Source: Bradyrhizobium erythrophlei
GTDB taxonomy: Bacteria; Pseudomonadota; Alphaproteobacteria; Rhizobiales; Xanthobacteraceae
NCBI RefSeq assembly: GCF_900142985.1
Contig: NZ_LT670849.1
Location: 2,666,001 to 2,730,000 of the forward strand
DNA length: 64,000 bases
Direction of reading: 5' to 3'
Shown: positions 26,087 to 35,231 of the stretch, piece by piece
How positions within the stretch are numbered: the stretch's first letter is position 1
Layout of the letters: the number at the start of each line of letters is the position of its first letter
The notes under the pieces: model-generated
What the model was told of the DNA's origin: nothing
The model's input: only the letters and a program-made list of their open reading frames with translations
Databases searched by the model: none
Made by a program: the position numbers and the translations under genes

Positions 26087-27826
26087 ATGGCGTTTCACGA
26101 AATGGCCTCCGCCGCCTGCCGCGCGCTGACGGCCCGCAAGGACGGCCCGTCGCTCTATGACCTCTGCGATCCGCTGCTGCTCAACGGAGCCGGGAATGGC
26201 GCAAGCGGCGACCAGCACCTCGGCCAATTCTACCGGACCGCGCTCGCAAATGCGGCCTTGCGGCCGCTGCTCCGCCGGACCGGGCTTTCCGAATTGAACG
26301 ATGCATCCCGGTTTGCGGCGCTGCGCCACGCCCTGACCCAGGCGCGCGACGACGAGCGGCCTGACTGGGCGGCGATCGGCCAGCCGGTGGCCGAACTGCT
26401 GGACACCGTCAAACTGCGCCACCCCCGCCCGCCCGCCGTCCCGCCGGAGGGGCCGCCGCCAGGCCTTTCCGACATCGAGCGCGTGATCCGCACCTGTGGC
26501 GCGCACCTGTTGCGGACGTTCCGCAATAACGGCTTCATCCCGGCCTATGCGTCGTTCAACCTGATCGGCGATCCCGACATCCATGGGCGCGAGTTCCTGA
26601 TGGCGCTTACCGGGCTCGATGCGCGCGGCTACAAGAACTCGACGCTGCTGTTCAATCTGGCGCGAACCTTCATCGCGCGCTCGCCGGTGCGCGACCTCAT
26701 CAATCCGTCCTGGAAAGGCATCGCCGAGCCGATGTGGCAGCCGATCCAGATCCGGCACCGCTCGGCCTACTACGATGCGTTCTATATCGAGTCGCTGCTC
26801 GGCTTTGTCGAAAGCGGGCTGGCCTCGCGCGAGGAAAGCGCCGCTGCAAAGCGCGCCATATCAGCCATGACCGATTTTTGCCTGGGCGCAAGCCGCGAAC
26901 GTGTGCGCGGCGTCGACGGGCGCGACTTTGATGTGGTGACTGCGATTGCGCCCGCGCCGCATCCGCGGTTTTCGCGCTTCTTCGCCCAGATCAAGCAAAC
27001 GCTCGGCTTCGGCCTGTATGTGCCGGACTGCGACACCACGGCCTGCGCGTTCTCGGCCGCGGCGCAAGCCGGCTCCAGCGATCCGATGCTCGATCAGCCG
27101 CTGCCGGATTTCTACAGCGGCTATCAGGTCAAGGCTGGCGCCAATGCGCCGAAGGTCACGGTCGCGATCAACGATCACATCGATTACGACGGGGCCATCG
27201 TCACCTGGATCGACAACATCAACGGCGACCGGCCCTACGGCAACGACCTCGACCCGACGCTCAATCTCGACGTGCTGGAAGCAAGCTTCCGCAATCTGGC
27301 GCGCTGGAAAATCCTTGAGACGCCAGAGCGGCTCGATCTGTTGCGCGGCATCGTCAGGTTTCAGAAGAACCTCGCCGCCAATGGCGCCTTCGCCGAGCCG
27401 CGCTCGCACATCTATTACCTGCCGGAACTCTACTGCGCCTATTTCGGCCGCTGCTACGCGGCTTTCATGGCGCTGCCTGAACAGGCGCGAGCCGCGATCG
27501 ATCCCGATGGCGCGTTCGGGTTCATTCGCGAGCGGGTGCTGGCCTATGTGCAGGACGAACTGATCACCCACGAGATGAATCCGTTCGACGCGGCATTGGC
27601 GCTGATCGCACTCGGCCATCTCGGCGCGGAGGTCTCAACCCTTACGCCAGCCTTACATTGCATCGTGCGCCATCTCGGCGAAGGCGGCCGGCATGGACCG
27701 TTCAAGGCCTATGAGTGGAACAAGATGAAGACCCCGACCCGCATTCTCGTCGGCGGTCCGGAAGCGACCTCGGCCTTTGTGCTGATGGGCCTGTCGCTGG
27801 CGCGGGCCGCCTTGAAGCGGACGTAA
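26087..27826 (+). CDS. Putative class II terpene-cyclase-like protein
   Basis: A 579-aa protein I do not recognise as a named family. It is soluble and helical, with no signal peptide. Residues 313-319 read PDCDTTA, followed by CAFSAAAQAG. This resembles the DxDD-TA acid motif of class II terpene cyclases in its DxDTT form, reported for some bacterial drimenyl-type cyclases. The length also suits an alpha-barrel cyclase. No DDxxD class I motif is seen and no isoprenoid genes are nearby. ATG 26087 is chosen for the GGAAAGAAG ribosome site. An unrelated alpha-toroid protein (glycosidase-like) remains possible. Confidence 0.45.
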   Translation: MAFHEMASAACRALTARKDGPSLYDLCDPLLLNGAGNGASGDQHLGQFYRTALANAALRPLLRRTGLSELNDASRFAALRHALTQARDDERPDWAAIGQPVAELLDTVKLRHPRPPAVPPEGPPPGLSDIERVIRTCGAHLLRTFRNNGFIPAYASFNLIGDPDIHGREFLMALTGLDARGYKNSTLLFNLARTFIARSPVRDLINPSWKGIAEPMWQPIQIRHRSAYYDAFYIESLLGFVESGLASREESAAAKRAISAMTDFCLGASRERVRGVDGRDFDVVTAIAPAPHPRFSRFFAQIKQTLGFGLYVPDCDTTACAFSAAAQAGSSDPMLDQPLPDFYSGYQVKAGANAPKVTVAINDHIDYDGAIVTWIDNINGDRPYGNDLDPTLNLDVLEASFRNLARWKILETPERLDLLRGIVRFQKNLAANGAFAEPRSHIYYLPELYCAYFGRCYAAFMALPEQARAAIDPDGAFGFIRERVLAYVQDELITHEMNPFDAALALIALGHLGAEVSTLTPALHCIVRHLGEGGRHGPFKAYEWNKMKTPTRILVGGPEATSAFVLMGLSLARAALKRT

Positions 27827-27834
27827 GGTTGGCG

Positions 27835-27910
27835 CTGGTGTCCCGGTTCTGACATTCGTATGCTGTCGCGGCAGGCACCTTTACGAAGGTCAGAACCAAA
27901 GGGACACCGG
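27835..27910. repeat. Palindromic repeat, copy 7
   Basis: Ends CTGGTGTCCC and GGGACACCGG with inner GGTTCTGACATTCG and CGAAGGTCAGAACC. It starts 9 bp after the stop of the preceding gene. Confidence 0.8.
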
Positions 27911-27924
27911 CAAATATTGGTTTT

Positions 27925-28002
27925 CCAGTGTGGCTTTGACACTGACGTTCCTTTGACGAAGGCGCTGCGAGACCGAAAGGAACGTCAGTGTCGCCACACT
28001 GG
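27925..28002. repeat. Palindromic repeat, copy 8
   Basis: Ends CCAGTGTGGC and GCCACACTGG are exact reverse complements, and the inner arms ACACTGACGTTCCTTT and AAAGGAACGTCAGTGT match over 16 bp. It is one of the most perfect copies, 14 bp from copy 7. Confidence 0.9.
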
Positions 28003-28077
28003 CCAACCGGTTGCGATTTGCCGGAATCCGCAGCACAATCCGCCGCAACTCATTCCATTTTGAACGGGTCTTCATAC

Positions 28078-28803
28078 ATGCCGCGGAAACTCCTGTTCGC
28101 AATGACCATGCTTTTGCTGCCCACGTTGGCGCAGGCGGCCGACGTTACCGGCATCGCCAAGGTCCGCGAGGGCGATACCGTCGTGATCGGCAGCCACCGG
28201 ATCCGGCTCGGTGGCATCGACGCCCCTTCGGTCGATCAGCTTTGCCTCAACAGCAAGGGCGAGCGCTGGACCTGCGGGATCGCCGCGCGCGACGAACTCA
28301 TCAAGCATGGCGACAACAAGACCTGGACCTGTCACGGCCAGAACCCCGACCGGCGCGGCCGGCTGGTGGCGCGATGCATTGTCGATGGCGAAGACATTCA
28401 GAAGTGGATGGTGCGAAACGGCTGGGCCCTGTCCTACGTGCGGTTCTCGCACGACTATGACGCGGACGAAAAGGCCGCACGCGAAGACAAGGCGGGCATG
28501 TGGCAAGGGGCGTTCATCGCGCCCTGGGATTGGCGGGTCCGCAACAAGAAGACCACAATCCTCGGCGCCACCAAGCCGCCGGAGAGTGCGCATGCGATCC
28601 TGCTGGCGTCAGCCTCCGGGCCGGTCGCGCCGTCGCCGGACTGCACCATCAAAGGCAACGTCAATAGCGCCGGCGAATGCATCTATCACCAGCCGACCAG
28701 CCGCTGGTACGCCCGGATCGAAATGAAAGTCAGCAAGGGCACGCGCTGGTTCTGCTCGGTCGAGGAGGCCGAAGCCGCCGGATGCCGCGAGACCAGACGA
28801 TAG
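28078..28803 (+). CDS. Secreted thermonuclease-like protein with sunset domain
   Basis: A 241-aa exported protein (signal peptide ending TLAQAAD). Residues 22-145 form a staphylococcal-nuclease-like OB fold: HRIRLGGIDAPSVDQ contains the first Arg and the Asp, and RRGRLVARC carries the second Arg. The usual catalytic Glu after the DxP turn is not evident, so nuclease activity is uncertain. The C-terminus (CTIKGNVNSAGECIYH to CSVEEAEAAGCR) has the sunset-domain pattern often attached to such nucleases. ATG 28078 is chosen because it begins the signal peptide. Confidence 0.8.
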   Translation: MPRKLLFAMTMLLLPTLAQAADVTGIAKVREGDTVVIGSHRIRLGGIDAPSVDQLCLNSKGERWTCGIAARDELIKHGDNKTWTCHGQNPDRRGRLVARCIVDGEDIQKWMVRNGWALSYVRFSHDYDADEKAAREDKAGMWQGAFIAPWDWRVRNKKTTILGATKPPESAHAILLASASGPVAPSPDCTIKGNVNSAGECIYHQPTSRWYARIEMKVSKGTRWFCSVEEAEAAGCRETRR

Positions 28804-28845
28804 CTCTACATCTCGTCGCATGGCGGCTACCGGAACGGAGACGCT

Positions 28846-29679
28846 GTGATCAACCTCTTTGGCATCCTGCCGTCGCATCATCCGCACGGAAAGCTGGAAC
28901 AGTTCCTGCTCGCGGTACTCGCTTTCGTATTGGCGTACACGGCGCTCGCCTATCAGGCGCTGCCGATGCTGTGGAGCCACTACGAACATCAGCGCGGTCT
29001 CGCCGATCTGCCGATGGTGACGCGCACGGCGCAGGGCATTCCCGGCGATCCCATCAATGTCGGCTTGATCGGCGACAAGCTCGACGTGCTGTGCGCGATG
29101 CAGGCCGCGGGCTGGTACCCGGCCGATCCGGTGACGGCGCGGTCGTCCGTCGAGATCATCGGCAGCGTGCTGCTCGATCGCCCCTACGCCCGCGCGCCAG
29201 TCAGTCCGTTGTTCTACCTCGACCGGCCTGAAGATCTCGCCTTCGAGAAACCGTTCGGCGACAGCGCCGACCGCCGCCATCATGTGCGGTTCTGGAAAGT
29301 GCTGGATCAAGGCCAGGAAAAGCGCCCGGTCTGGCTCGGATCTGCGACCTTCGACCGTGGCGTCGGCGTCAGCCATTACACCGGCGCCGTCACCCATCAT
29401 ATCTCCGCCGATATCGACGCCGAACGCAACCTGCTGGCGTCAGATCTGGAAGCAGCACGGGTGGTCGATGCCAAATATCAGGTGACCGGCATCGGCGTGA
29501 CGCTGACCGGGCGCAACGGCGGCGGCGATCCCTATTTCACCGACGGCGAAGTCTGGATCTTGCGGCTGGTGACGGCGTGCCAGAAAAGAACAACGCCTGC
29601 GGACGTCATTCCAAGCCCACTTGCAACCGAGATCAAGGACCAGATCTGGCATGCGGTCGCCAATACGCTGACAAAATGA
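28846..29679 (+). CDS. LssY C-terminal domain protein
   Basis: A 277-aa protein with one N-terminal membrane helix (FLLAVLAFVLAYTALAYQAL) followed by a periplasmic LssY_C-type domain: DLPMVTRTAQGIPGDPIN, QAAGWYPADP and WLGSATFDRGVGVSH. In Legionella LssY the domain is attached to a PAP2-like membrane part; here it stands alone. GTG 28846 has GGAG at proper spacing. It follows the nuclease-like gene by 42 bp and ends at a terminator. The function of the domain is not known. Confidence 0.8.
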   Translation: MINLFGILPSHHPHGKLEQFLLAVLAFVLAYTALAYQALPMLWSHYEHQRGLADLPMVTRTAQGIPGDPINVGLIGDKLDVLCAMQAAGWYPADPVTARSSVEIIGSVLLDRPYARAPVSPLFYLDRPEDLAFEKPFGDSADRRHHVRFWKVLDQGQEKRPVWLGSATFDRGVGVSHYTGAVTHHISADIDAERNLLASDLEAARVVDAKYQVTGIGVTLTGRNGGGDPYFTDGEVWILRLVTACQKRTTPADVIPSPLATEIKDQIWHAVANTLTK

Positions 29680-29683
29680 CCTG

Positions 29684-29727
29684 GAGCCCCGCTTTCGATT
29701 GTATCAAAACCGGGGCTCTAAATTTTT
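29684..29727 (+). terminator. Rho-independent terminator after LssY_C gene
   Basis: GAGCCCCG and CGGGGCTC form an 8-bp stem with a 19-nt loop followed by TAAATTTTT. It begins 5 bp after the stop codon. Confidence 0.6.
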
Positions 29728-29785
29728 GTTTTGACGCGTTTTCTTCACGCGAACCGGCTTCCACTTCGCTCGAAAACGCTATGGT
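29728..29785. repeat. GCGTTTTC hairpin repeat, copy A
   Basis: Non-coding 58-bp unit with GACGCGTTTTC at the left and GAAAACGC at the right, around CGCGAACCGG and CCACTTCGCT. Near-identical units occur at 51902 and 61373. Confidence 0.85.
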
Positions 29786-29882
29786 ATGACAGCCTCACCC
29801 GAATATCATCCTATCCCGGCTTGAATTTCCCGCCATTCCCCTGCATCCCTTCCGGGCCTGAAATCTTGAGAGGAATCACGAA

Positions 29883-31070
29883 ATGACCGTTCGCGCGGGC
29901 CGGGAATTCCTGGCGATCCCCGGACCCACCACCATGCCCGACGAGGTGCTCCAGGCCATGCACCGTCCGGCGCTCGACATCTATTCCGAGGAAATGGTGG
30001 AGTTGACCCAAGGATTGCTGCGCGACCTCTCGAGAATATTCGCGACCAAGGGCAAATCCTACATCTACATCGCCAACGGCCATGGCGCCTGGGAAGCCGT
30101 GCTGAGCAATGTGCTGTCGCGCGGCGACAAGATTCTGGTACTGGAGAGCGGCCGGTTTGCCATCAACTGGGGCAACGCGGCGGAAGCCATGGGCGCCGAC
30201 GTCGAAGTTCTCAAGGGCGATTGGCGCCGCGCAGTTCGGATCGGCGAGGTCGAGGAGCGTCTGCGACAGGACAAGGATCACAAGATCAAGGCGATCCTGG
30301 TCGTTCAGGTCGACACAGCTTCCGGCGCCTGTAACGACATCGAAGCCCTCGGCAAGGCGATCAAGGCGACCGGCCACCCCGCGCTCTATCTGGTCGACGC
30401 CGTGGCCTCGCTCGGCTGCATGCCGTTCGAGATGGACGCCTGGGGCATCGATGTCGCCATGTCCGGCTCGCAGAAAGGCCTGATGACCCCGCCGGGACTG
30501 GGCTTCTGCGCCATCAACGACCGCGCGCGGGAAGCCCACAAGAAGGCCAATATGCGCACGCCTTATTGGGATTGGTCCGAGCGCGACAAAGCCGAGAATT
30601 ACCGGATCTATGGCGGCACCGCGCCCGTTCATTTGCTGTTCGCACTCCGTAAAGCCATCGACATGATCGACGAGGAAGGGCTTGAAAACGCCTTCCTGCG
30701 TCATCGATTGCTTGCCGAAGCCGTGCGCCGCGCCGTGTCGACCTGGTCCGAAGGACAGGTCGTCAACTTCAACATCTCCGAGGCAGCCGAACGATCGAAC
30801 ACCGTCACGACGGTGCTGATGGGCAACAGCTACCGCCCGGCCGACCTTCAGCGCTACTGCAAGGAGAAATGCGGCGTCGTGCTCGGCACCGGCATCGGCG
30901 AACTGACAGGGCAGGCGTTCCGGATCGCCCATATGGGCCATGTCAACGCGCCGATGATCCTGGGAACACTCGGCGTGATCGAAGTCGGACTTCAGGCGCT
31001 CGGCATTCCCCACGGCAAGGGCGGCGTCGAAGCCGCGATCGGCTGGCTCGGCAGTAACGTTCCGGCCTGA
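29883..31070 (+). CDS. PLP-dependent alanine-glyoxylate-type aminotransferase
   Basis: A 395-aa class V fold-type I aminotransferase. The pyridoxal Lys is in SGSQKGLMTPPGLG, the Asp contacting the pyridine nitrogen is in YLVDAVASLG, and the N-terminus reads IPGPTTMP. The family covers alanine-, serine- and aminoethylphosphonate-glyoxylate/pyruvate transaminases. The three-gene ABC importer that follows, of the Fe(3+)/2-aminoethylphosphonate type, may deliver an amino substrate. Specificity cannot be settled from sequence. GAGGA precedes ATG 29883. Confidence 0.88.
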   Translation: MTVRAGREFLAIPGPTTMPDEVLQAMHRPALDIYSEEMVELTQGLLRDLSRIFATKGKSYIYIANGHGAWEAVLSNVLSRGDKILVLESGRFAINWGNAAEAMGADVEVLKGDWRRAVRIGEVEERLRQDKDHKIKAILVVQVDTASGACNDIEALGKAIKATGHPALYLVDAVASLGCMPFEMDAWGIDVAMSGSQKGLMTPPGLGFCAINDRAREAHKKANMRTPYWDWSERDKAENYRIYGGTAPVHLLFALRKAIDMIDEEGLENAFLRHRLLAEAVRRAVSTWSEGQVVNFNISEAAERSNTVTTVLMGNSYRPADLQRYCKEKCGVVLGTGIGELTGQAFRIAHMGHVNAPMILGTLGVIEVGLQALGIPHGKGGVEAAIGWLGSNVPA

Positions 31071-31115
31071 TGCTCTGAATCGAGGCGGTTGAAGACTTCC
31101 CGGCCGCCCCGCATT

Positions 31116-31149
31116 CGTGCTTATATTGATCTGACGATAAATAAGCACG
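31116..31149. promoter_or_regulatory. Inverted repeat upstream of ABC importer operon
   Basis: CGTGCTTAT and ATAAGCACG are exact 9-bp reverse complements separated by 16 bp, about 95 bp before the ATPase gene. There is no U-tract, so an operator is more likely than a terminator. Confidence 0.4.
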
Positions 31150-31242
31150 CATTCCGCAAAACGGGCTCGTCTCGGTCGCAATCAGGTTTCCGCCCAAGGC
31201 GTCGATCTGGTTACGGCAGAATGCGCGAAAGAACATCAGGGA

Positions 31243-32313
31243 GTGAAGCGGTTGGCGTCGGTTGAATTGCGCGACCTCACCAAGCGGTTTGGGCCGGTGA
31301 CGGTCGTTGATAACGTCGCGTTGCGTATCGATCACGGACAACTCGTCTGCCTTCTCGGCCCCTCCGGCTGCGGCAAGACCACGACGCTGCGGCTGATCGC
31401 GGGTTTTCTGGAGCCGACCTCGGGCGAAATCCACGTCGGCGACCGCCTTGTATCGTCGGCGGCGCGTACGCTGCCGCCCGAACAACGCAAGATGTCGATG
31501 ATCTTCCAGAGCTACGCGCTCTGGCCGCACATGACGGTGGCCGAAAACATCACCTACGGTCTTCGTTTGCGGAAGATGGACCGCGACACCATCGGCAAGA
31601 AGCTGAAATCGATATTGCAAACCACCAAGCTCGAAGCGCTGGCCGAACGTTATCCCGGCGAATTGTCGGGCGGCCAGCAGCAGCGCGTCGCGCTGGCGCG
31701 TGCGCTCGTCGTCGAACCGGAAACCCTGCTGCTCGACGAGCCGCTCTCCAACCTCGATGCCAATCTGCGCGAGGAGATGCGCTTCGAAATCCGCCGGCTC
31801 CACGACGAATACCGCTATACGACGGTCTACGTCACCCACGACCAGTCCGAAGCGATGACGACCGCCGACATGATCGCGGTCATGAACGGCGGAAAGATCG
31901 ACCAGCTCGGCACACCGGAAGACATCTATGACCGGCCGCAATCGGAGTTCGTCGCGCGCTTCATCGGCTCCAGCAACGTGATCAAGGGCGTTGCCCGCGA
32001 CGAGAACCATATTTCGTTTTCCGGCGCGACCTTGCGCGTGGTCGGCGCGAAGCTTGCGGCCAACCAGGACGCCGCGGTCGCGATCCGCCAGCACGACATC
32101 CAGCTTTCGACCAGCGCGCCGGCGAGCGCCGACAACACCGTGAAAGCGACGGTGACGCGTCAGGTATTTCTTGGCGCCAACCGCGACTATGTCGTCGAGA
32201 CTGCCGACGGCACCACGTTGCGCGCAGTCACCTCGCCACAGACGGCCGTTCCCGCGGGCACCGAGGTCTGGCTGACCTTGCCACCCGAGCGTTGCCGGGC
32301 TCTGATCCGATAG
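31243..32313 (+). CDS. ABC importer ATPase (Fe(3+)/AEP type)
   Basis: A 356-aa nucleotide-binding subunit: Walker A GPSGCGKTT, Q-loop FQSYALWPHM, signature LSGGQQQR, Walker B LLLDEPLSNLD, switch His in VTHDQSEA. The C-terminal regulatory barrel (TOBE) starts near residue 245. With the binding protein and fused permease it forms a complete importer. GTG 31243 is the listed start; a TTG at 31252 has a better spaced AGGGAG and may be the true one, shortening the protein by three residues. Confidence 0.9.
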   Translation: MKRLASVELRDLTKRFGPVTVVDNVALRIDHGQLVCLLGPSGCGKTTTLRLIAGFLEPTSGEIHVGDRLVSSAARTLPPEQRKMSMIFQSYALWPHMTVAENITYGLRLRKMDRDTIGKKLKSILQTTKLEALAERYPGELSGGQQQRVALARALVVEPETLLLDEPLSNLDANLREEMRFEIRRLHDEYRYTTVYVTHDQSEAMTTADMIAVMNGGKIDQLGTPEDIYDRPQSEFVARFIGSSNVIKGVARDENHISFSGATLRVVGAKLAANQDAAVAIRQHDIQLSTSAPASADNTVKATVTRQVFLGANRDYVVETADGTTLRAVTSPQTAVPAGTEVWLTLPPERCRALIR

Positions 32314-32321
32314 GGACAACC

Positions 32322-33386
32322 ATGAAGCGGCGGAAACACTCCAGACGCGAAGCCATCAAGGGGTCGGCGGCACTGGGGCTTACGCTTTTTGCTTCGCCGC
32401 TCAAGGCGCAAGCGCCGGAGCCCGCCGCGATCACGCCGCAGCTGATCGAAGGCGCAAAACGCGAAGGCAAGGTCGTGCTCTATTCCGCGATGGACCTGCC
32501 GGTCGGCGAAAAGCTCGGCAATGCCTTCCAGGCGCAATTTGCCGGCATCGAGGTGCAGATCGAGCGCACCGGCTCGGAGCGGCTATTTCAGCGGATCGCC
32601 CAGGAATTCTCGTCCAATATCCACGCCGCCGATGTGATCGCAACGGCAGACGCGTCGCACTTTATCTCCTGGAAACGCAATGGCTGGCTGGCGCCGTTCG
32701 TGCCGGAAGACGTCGCGAAATTTTTCCCGGCCGAGTATCGCGACGCCGACGGCATGTTCATCACCTCGCGCATCTGGCTGTCGTCGATCGCGTATAACAC
32801 CAACCTCGTCAAACCGGCTGAAGCACCCGCAAGCTTCGCCGAGCTGCTTGACCCCAAATGGGCCGGCAAGATGGTCAAGGGACATCCCGCCTACAGCGGC
32901 ACCATCATGACCTCGACCTTTCAGCTCGTTCGCGAGCTCGGCTGGGAATATCTCGAAAAGCTGTCGAAGCAGCGCGTGATGCAGGTTCAGTCGTCGACCG
33001 ATCCGCCGAAAAAGCTCTCGCTTGGCGAACGCGCGATCATGGCCGACGGCAACGAATACAATGTCGTGCTGCTCAAGGAAGCCGGTCAGCCGGTCGAGCC
33101 GATCTATCCGGCCGAGGGCACGCCGACCATCACGGGCCCGACCGCCATCTTTGCGAGCGCGCCGCATCCCAATGCCGCGCGGCTGTTCCAGGCCTGGCTG
33201 CACACGCGCGAAACCCAGCAATTCTTCACCGATTTCACCGCACAATATTCAGCCCATCCGCAGGTGACGCCGAAACCAGGCCGCCGCAAGATTTCCGACA
33301 TCAAGCTGATGAAGGAAGACGCTGCTGGCGTGGAGAAGATGGCCGACGAAATCAAGACGCGCTATGCGCGGCTGTTTAGAGTTTGA
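32322..33386 (+). CDS. ABC importer periplasmic binding protein
   Basis: A 354-aa solute-binding protein of the iron/AEP (type 1 extracellular) group. The N-terminus KRRKHSRREAIKGSAALGL has a twin-arginine-like SRREAIK motif, so Tat export is possible. The mature start is near KAQAPEP. Blocks GKVVLYSAMD and ITGPTAIFASAPHPNAAR are typical. No Tyr pair in the classical ferric site arrangement is obvious, so iron is not assured. ATG 32322 follows AGGGA, 8 bp after the ATPase stop. Confidence 0.85.
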   Translation: MKRRKHSRREAIKGSAALGLTLFASPLKAQAPEPAAITPQLIEGAKREGKVVLYSAMDLPVGEKLGNAFQAQFAGIEVQIERTGSERLFQRIAQEFSSNIHAADVIATADASHFISWKRNGWLAPFVPEDVAKFFPAEYRDADGMFITSRIWLSSIAYNTNLVKPAEAPASFAELLDPKWAGKMVKGHPAYSGTIMTSTFQLVRELGWEYLEKLSKQRVMQVQSSTDPPKKLSLGERAIMADGNEYNVVLLKEAGQPVEPIYPAEGTPTITGPTAIFASAPHPNAARLFQAWLHTRETQQFFTDFTAQYSAHPQVTPKPGRRKISDIKLMKEDAAGVEKMADEIKTRYARLFRV

Positions 33387-33389
33387 CTA

Positions 33390-33500
33390 TCCCCTCATGG
33401 TGGGGAGGCGCATCCGCGCCGTCTCGAACCATGAGGCCACCGTGATACTCATCCTTCGAGACGCGGCTTCGCCGCTCCTCAGGATGAGGAGCGCCTATAG
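33390..33500. repeat. Intergenic repeat inside the ABC operon
   Basis: Contains CATGGTGGGGAGGCGC, then ATCCTTCGAGACGCGG-CTTCGCCGC-TCCTCAGGATGAG, a motif frequent in Bradyrhizobium-like genomes, with self-complementary halves (CATCCT and AGGATG). It separates the binding-protein and permease genes and could lower downstream expression or stabilise upstream mRNA. Confidence 0.6.
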
Positions 33501-33503
33501 TTA

Positions 33504-35231
33504 GTGAACCGCATGACCGTCGCGAGCGACATCGATACGCCGAGAACCAGAATCGACTGGACCAAGCCGGTGCTGTGGCTGTTCGCAGCCATCATGATCG
33601 TTCTGATCGTGCTGCCGCTGTCGTGGCTTGCGATCTACAGCCTCACCGACAAGGCCAATCACGTCACGTTGCTGAACTTCGTCACGCTGTTTACTGACCC
33701 CGACTTCCTCGATCCACTGCTGACGACCGCGATCATTGCCACCAGCTCGGCCATCATCTGCTGCCTGATTGCCGCGCCGATGGGATGGCTGGTGTCGCGC
33801 ACGGATATGCCGGGACGGCAAACCATCCGTGCGCTCGTCACCGCCTCATTCGTGACGCCGCCCTTCCTTGGCGCGGTAGCCTGGGAATTGCTGGCCGCAC
33901 CGAACAGCGGATTGCTCAACCAGCTCTATCGTTTCCTGACCGGCGGCGAGTCCGACGCGCACCTGTTCGACATCTACTCGCTGCCCGGCATCATCTTCGT
34001 CATCTCCTGCTACACGTTTCCCTTTGTGTTCGTGCTGGTCGCCAACGCGCTGGACAACATGCCCGGCGAATTGGAAGACGCCTCCGCTATTCTCGGCGGC
34101 CGTGCGTGGACCACCGCGCGGCGCGTGACAATCCCGCTCGCGATGCCAGCCATCGTCGCCGGCGCGCTGATCGCTTTCCTTCAGGCCATGACGCTGTTCG
34201 GCTCGCCGGCCATCCTGGCGCTGCCGGCCGGCTTCCACACCATGACGACCAAGATCTGGAGCCTGTTCCAGTATCCGCCGAAACTGGAGCTCGCCGCGGC
34301 GGCCGCCGTGCCGTTGTTGATCCTGACCATTCTGCTGTTGCAGGGGCAGAAGTTTCTGTTAGGCCGGCGCGGCTTCTCGGTGCTCGGCGGCAAATATGGC
34401 GCGCCGCGCCGGGTCGAGATGAAGAGATGGCGCTGGGTGGCGCTCGGCTTTTGTCTCCTGATGCTGCTCAACCCGGTGTTCCTGCCGTATTTCGCGCTGT
34501 TCAATGCGGCGTTTTCGCCGAATGCCACCACGCTGGTGACGCCCTCGACCTTGACGCTGCACAACATCGTGTTCGTGTTCACCGAACTGTCGTCGACCCA
34601 ATTGGCGCTGAAGAACACCGTGATCCTCGGCACCGCGACCGCGACGCTCGGCACGCTGCTTGCGCTCGTGATCGCCTATGTCACCACGCGAAGGGTGATC
34701 GCGGGCCATCGCATCCTCGGCTTCCTCGCCACGGCGCCGGTCGCCGTCCCCGGCATCGTGCTGGGCGTCGGGCTGTTCCTAAGCTACACGCGGCCGCCCT
34801 TCGTGCTCTACGGCACGCTCTGGATTTTGTTGATCGCGTTTTTGACCATCAACCTGCCCTCGGCCTATCAGCAATTGCAGGCGGCATTCGCCACCGTCCA
34901 TCCCGAGCTCGAGGAAGCGAGCCGCATTCTCGGCGCGTCGCGGCTGCAAGCGCTTCGCCAGATCACCGCACCATTGTTGCGCACCGGCGTCATCGCCACC
35001 TGGTGCTTTATCTTCATCGGCGTGATGCGCGAATTGTCGGCAGCGATCGTGCTGTTCACCTCGCAAACCAAGGTGATCAGCGTCTTGATTTACGACCTCA
35101 ACGAGAGCGGTGACCTCGCCGCGATTTCCGTGCTCGGCATCGCCATGCTGCTGATTACCTTTGCCGTGGTGCTGGCCGTCAACCGTTTCCCGGGGCTCGG
35201 TGGCAATGCCGGGGCAAGACTGCGAAATTAG
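33504..35231 (+). CDS. ABC importer permease, fused double-domain
   Basis: A 575-aa inner-membrane protein with two BPD permease halves in one chain, as in FbpB and AEP-type permeases. The coupling EAA loops are LEDASAILGGRAWTTARRVTIP (first half) and LEEASRILGASRLQALRQITAP (second half). GTG 33504 is listed; ATG 33513 is also possible. The stop overlaps the convergent next gene by 4 bp. It completes the importer begun at 31243. Confidence 0.9.
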   Translation: MNRMTVASDIDTPRTRIDWTKPVLWLFAAIMIVLIVLPLSWLAIYSLTDKANHVTLLNFVTLFTDPDFLDPLLTTAIIATSSAIICCLIAAPMGWLVSRTDMPGRQTIRALVTASFVTPPFLGAVAWELLAAPNSGLLNQLYRFLTGGESDAHLFDIYSLPGIIFVISCYTFPFVFVLVANALDNMPGELEDASAILGGRAWTTARRVTIPLAMPAIVAGALIAFLQAMTLFGSPAILALPAGFHTMTTKIWSLFQYPPKLELAAAAAVPLLILTILLLQGQKFLLGRRGFSVLGGKYGAPRRVEMKRWRWVALGFCLLMLLNPVFLPYFALFNAAFSPNATTLVTPSTLTLHNIVFVFTELSSTQLALKNTVILGTATATLGTLLALVIAYVTTRRVIAGHRILGFLATAPVAVPGIVLGVGLFLSYTRPPFVLYGTLWILLIAFLTINLPSAYQQLQAAFATVHPELEEASRILGASRLQALRQITAPLLRTGVIATWCFIFIGVMRELSAAIVLFTSQTKVISVLIYDLNESGDLAAISVLGIAMLLITFAVVLAVNRFPGLGGNAGARLRN

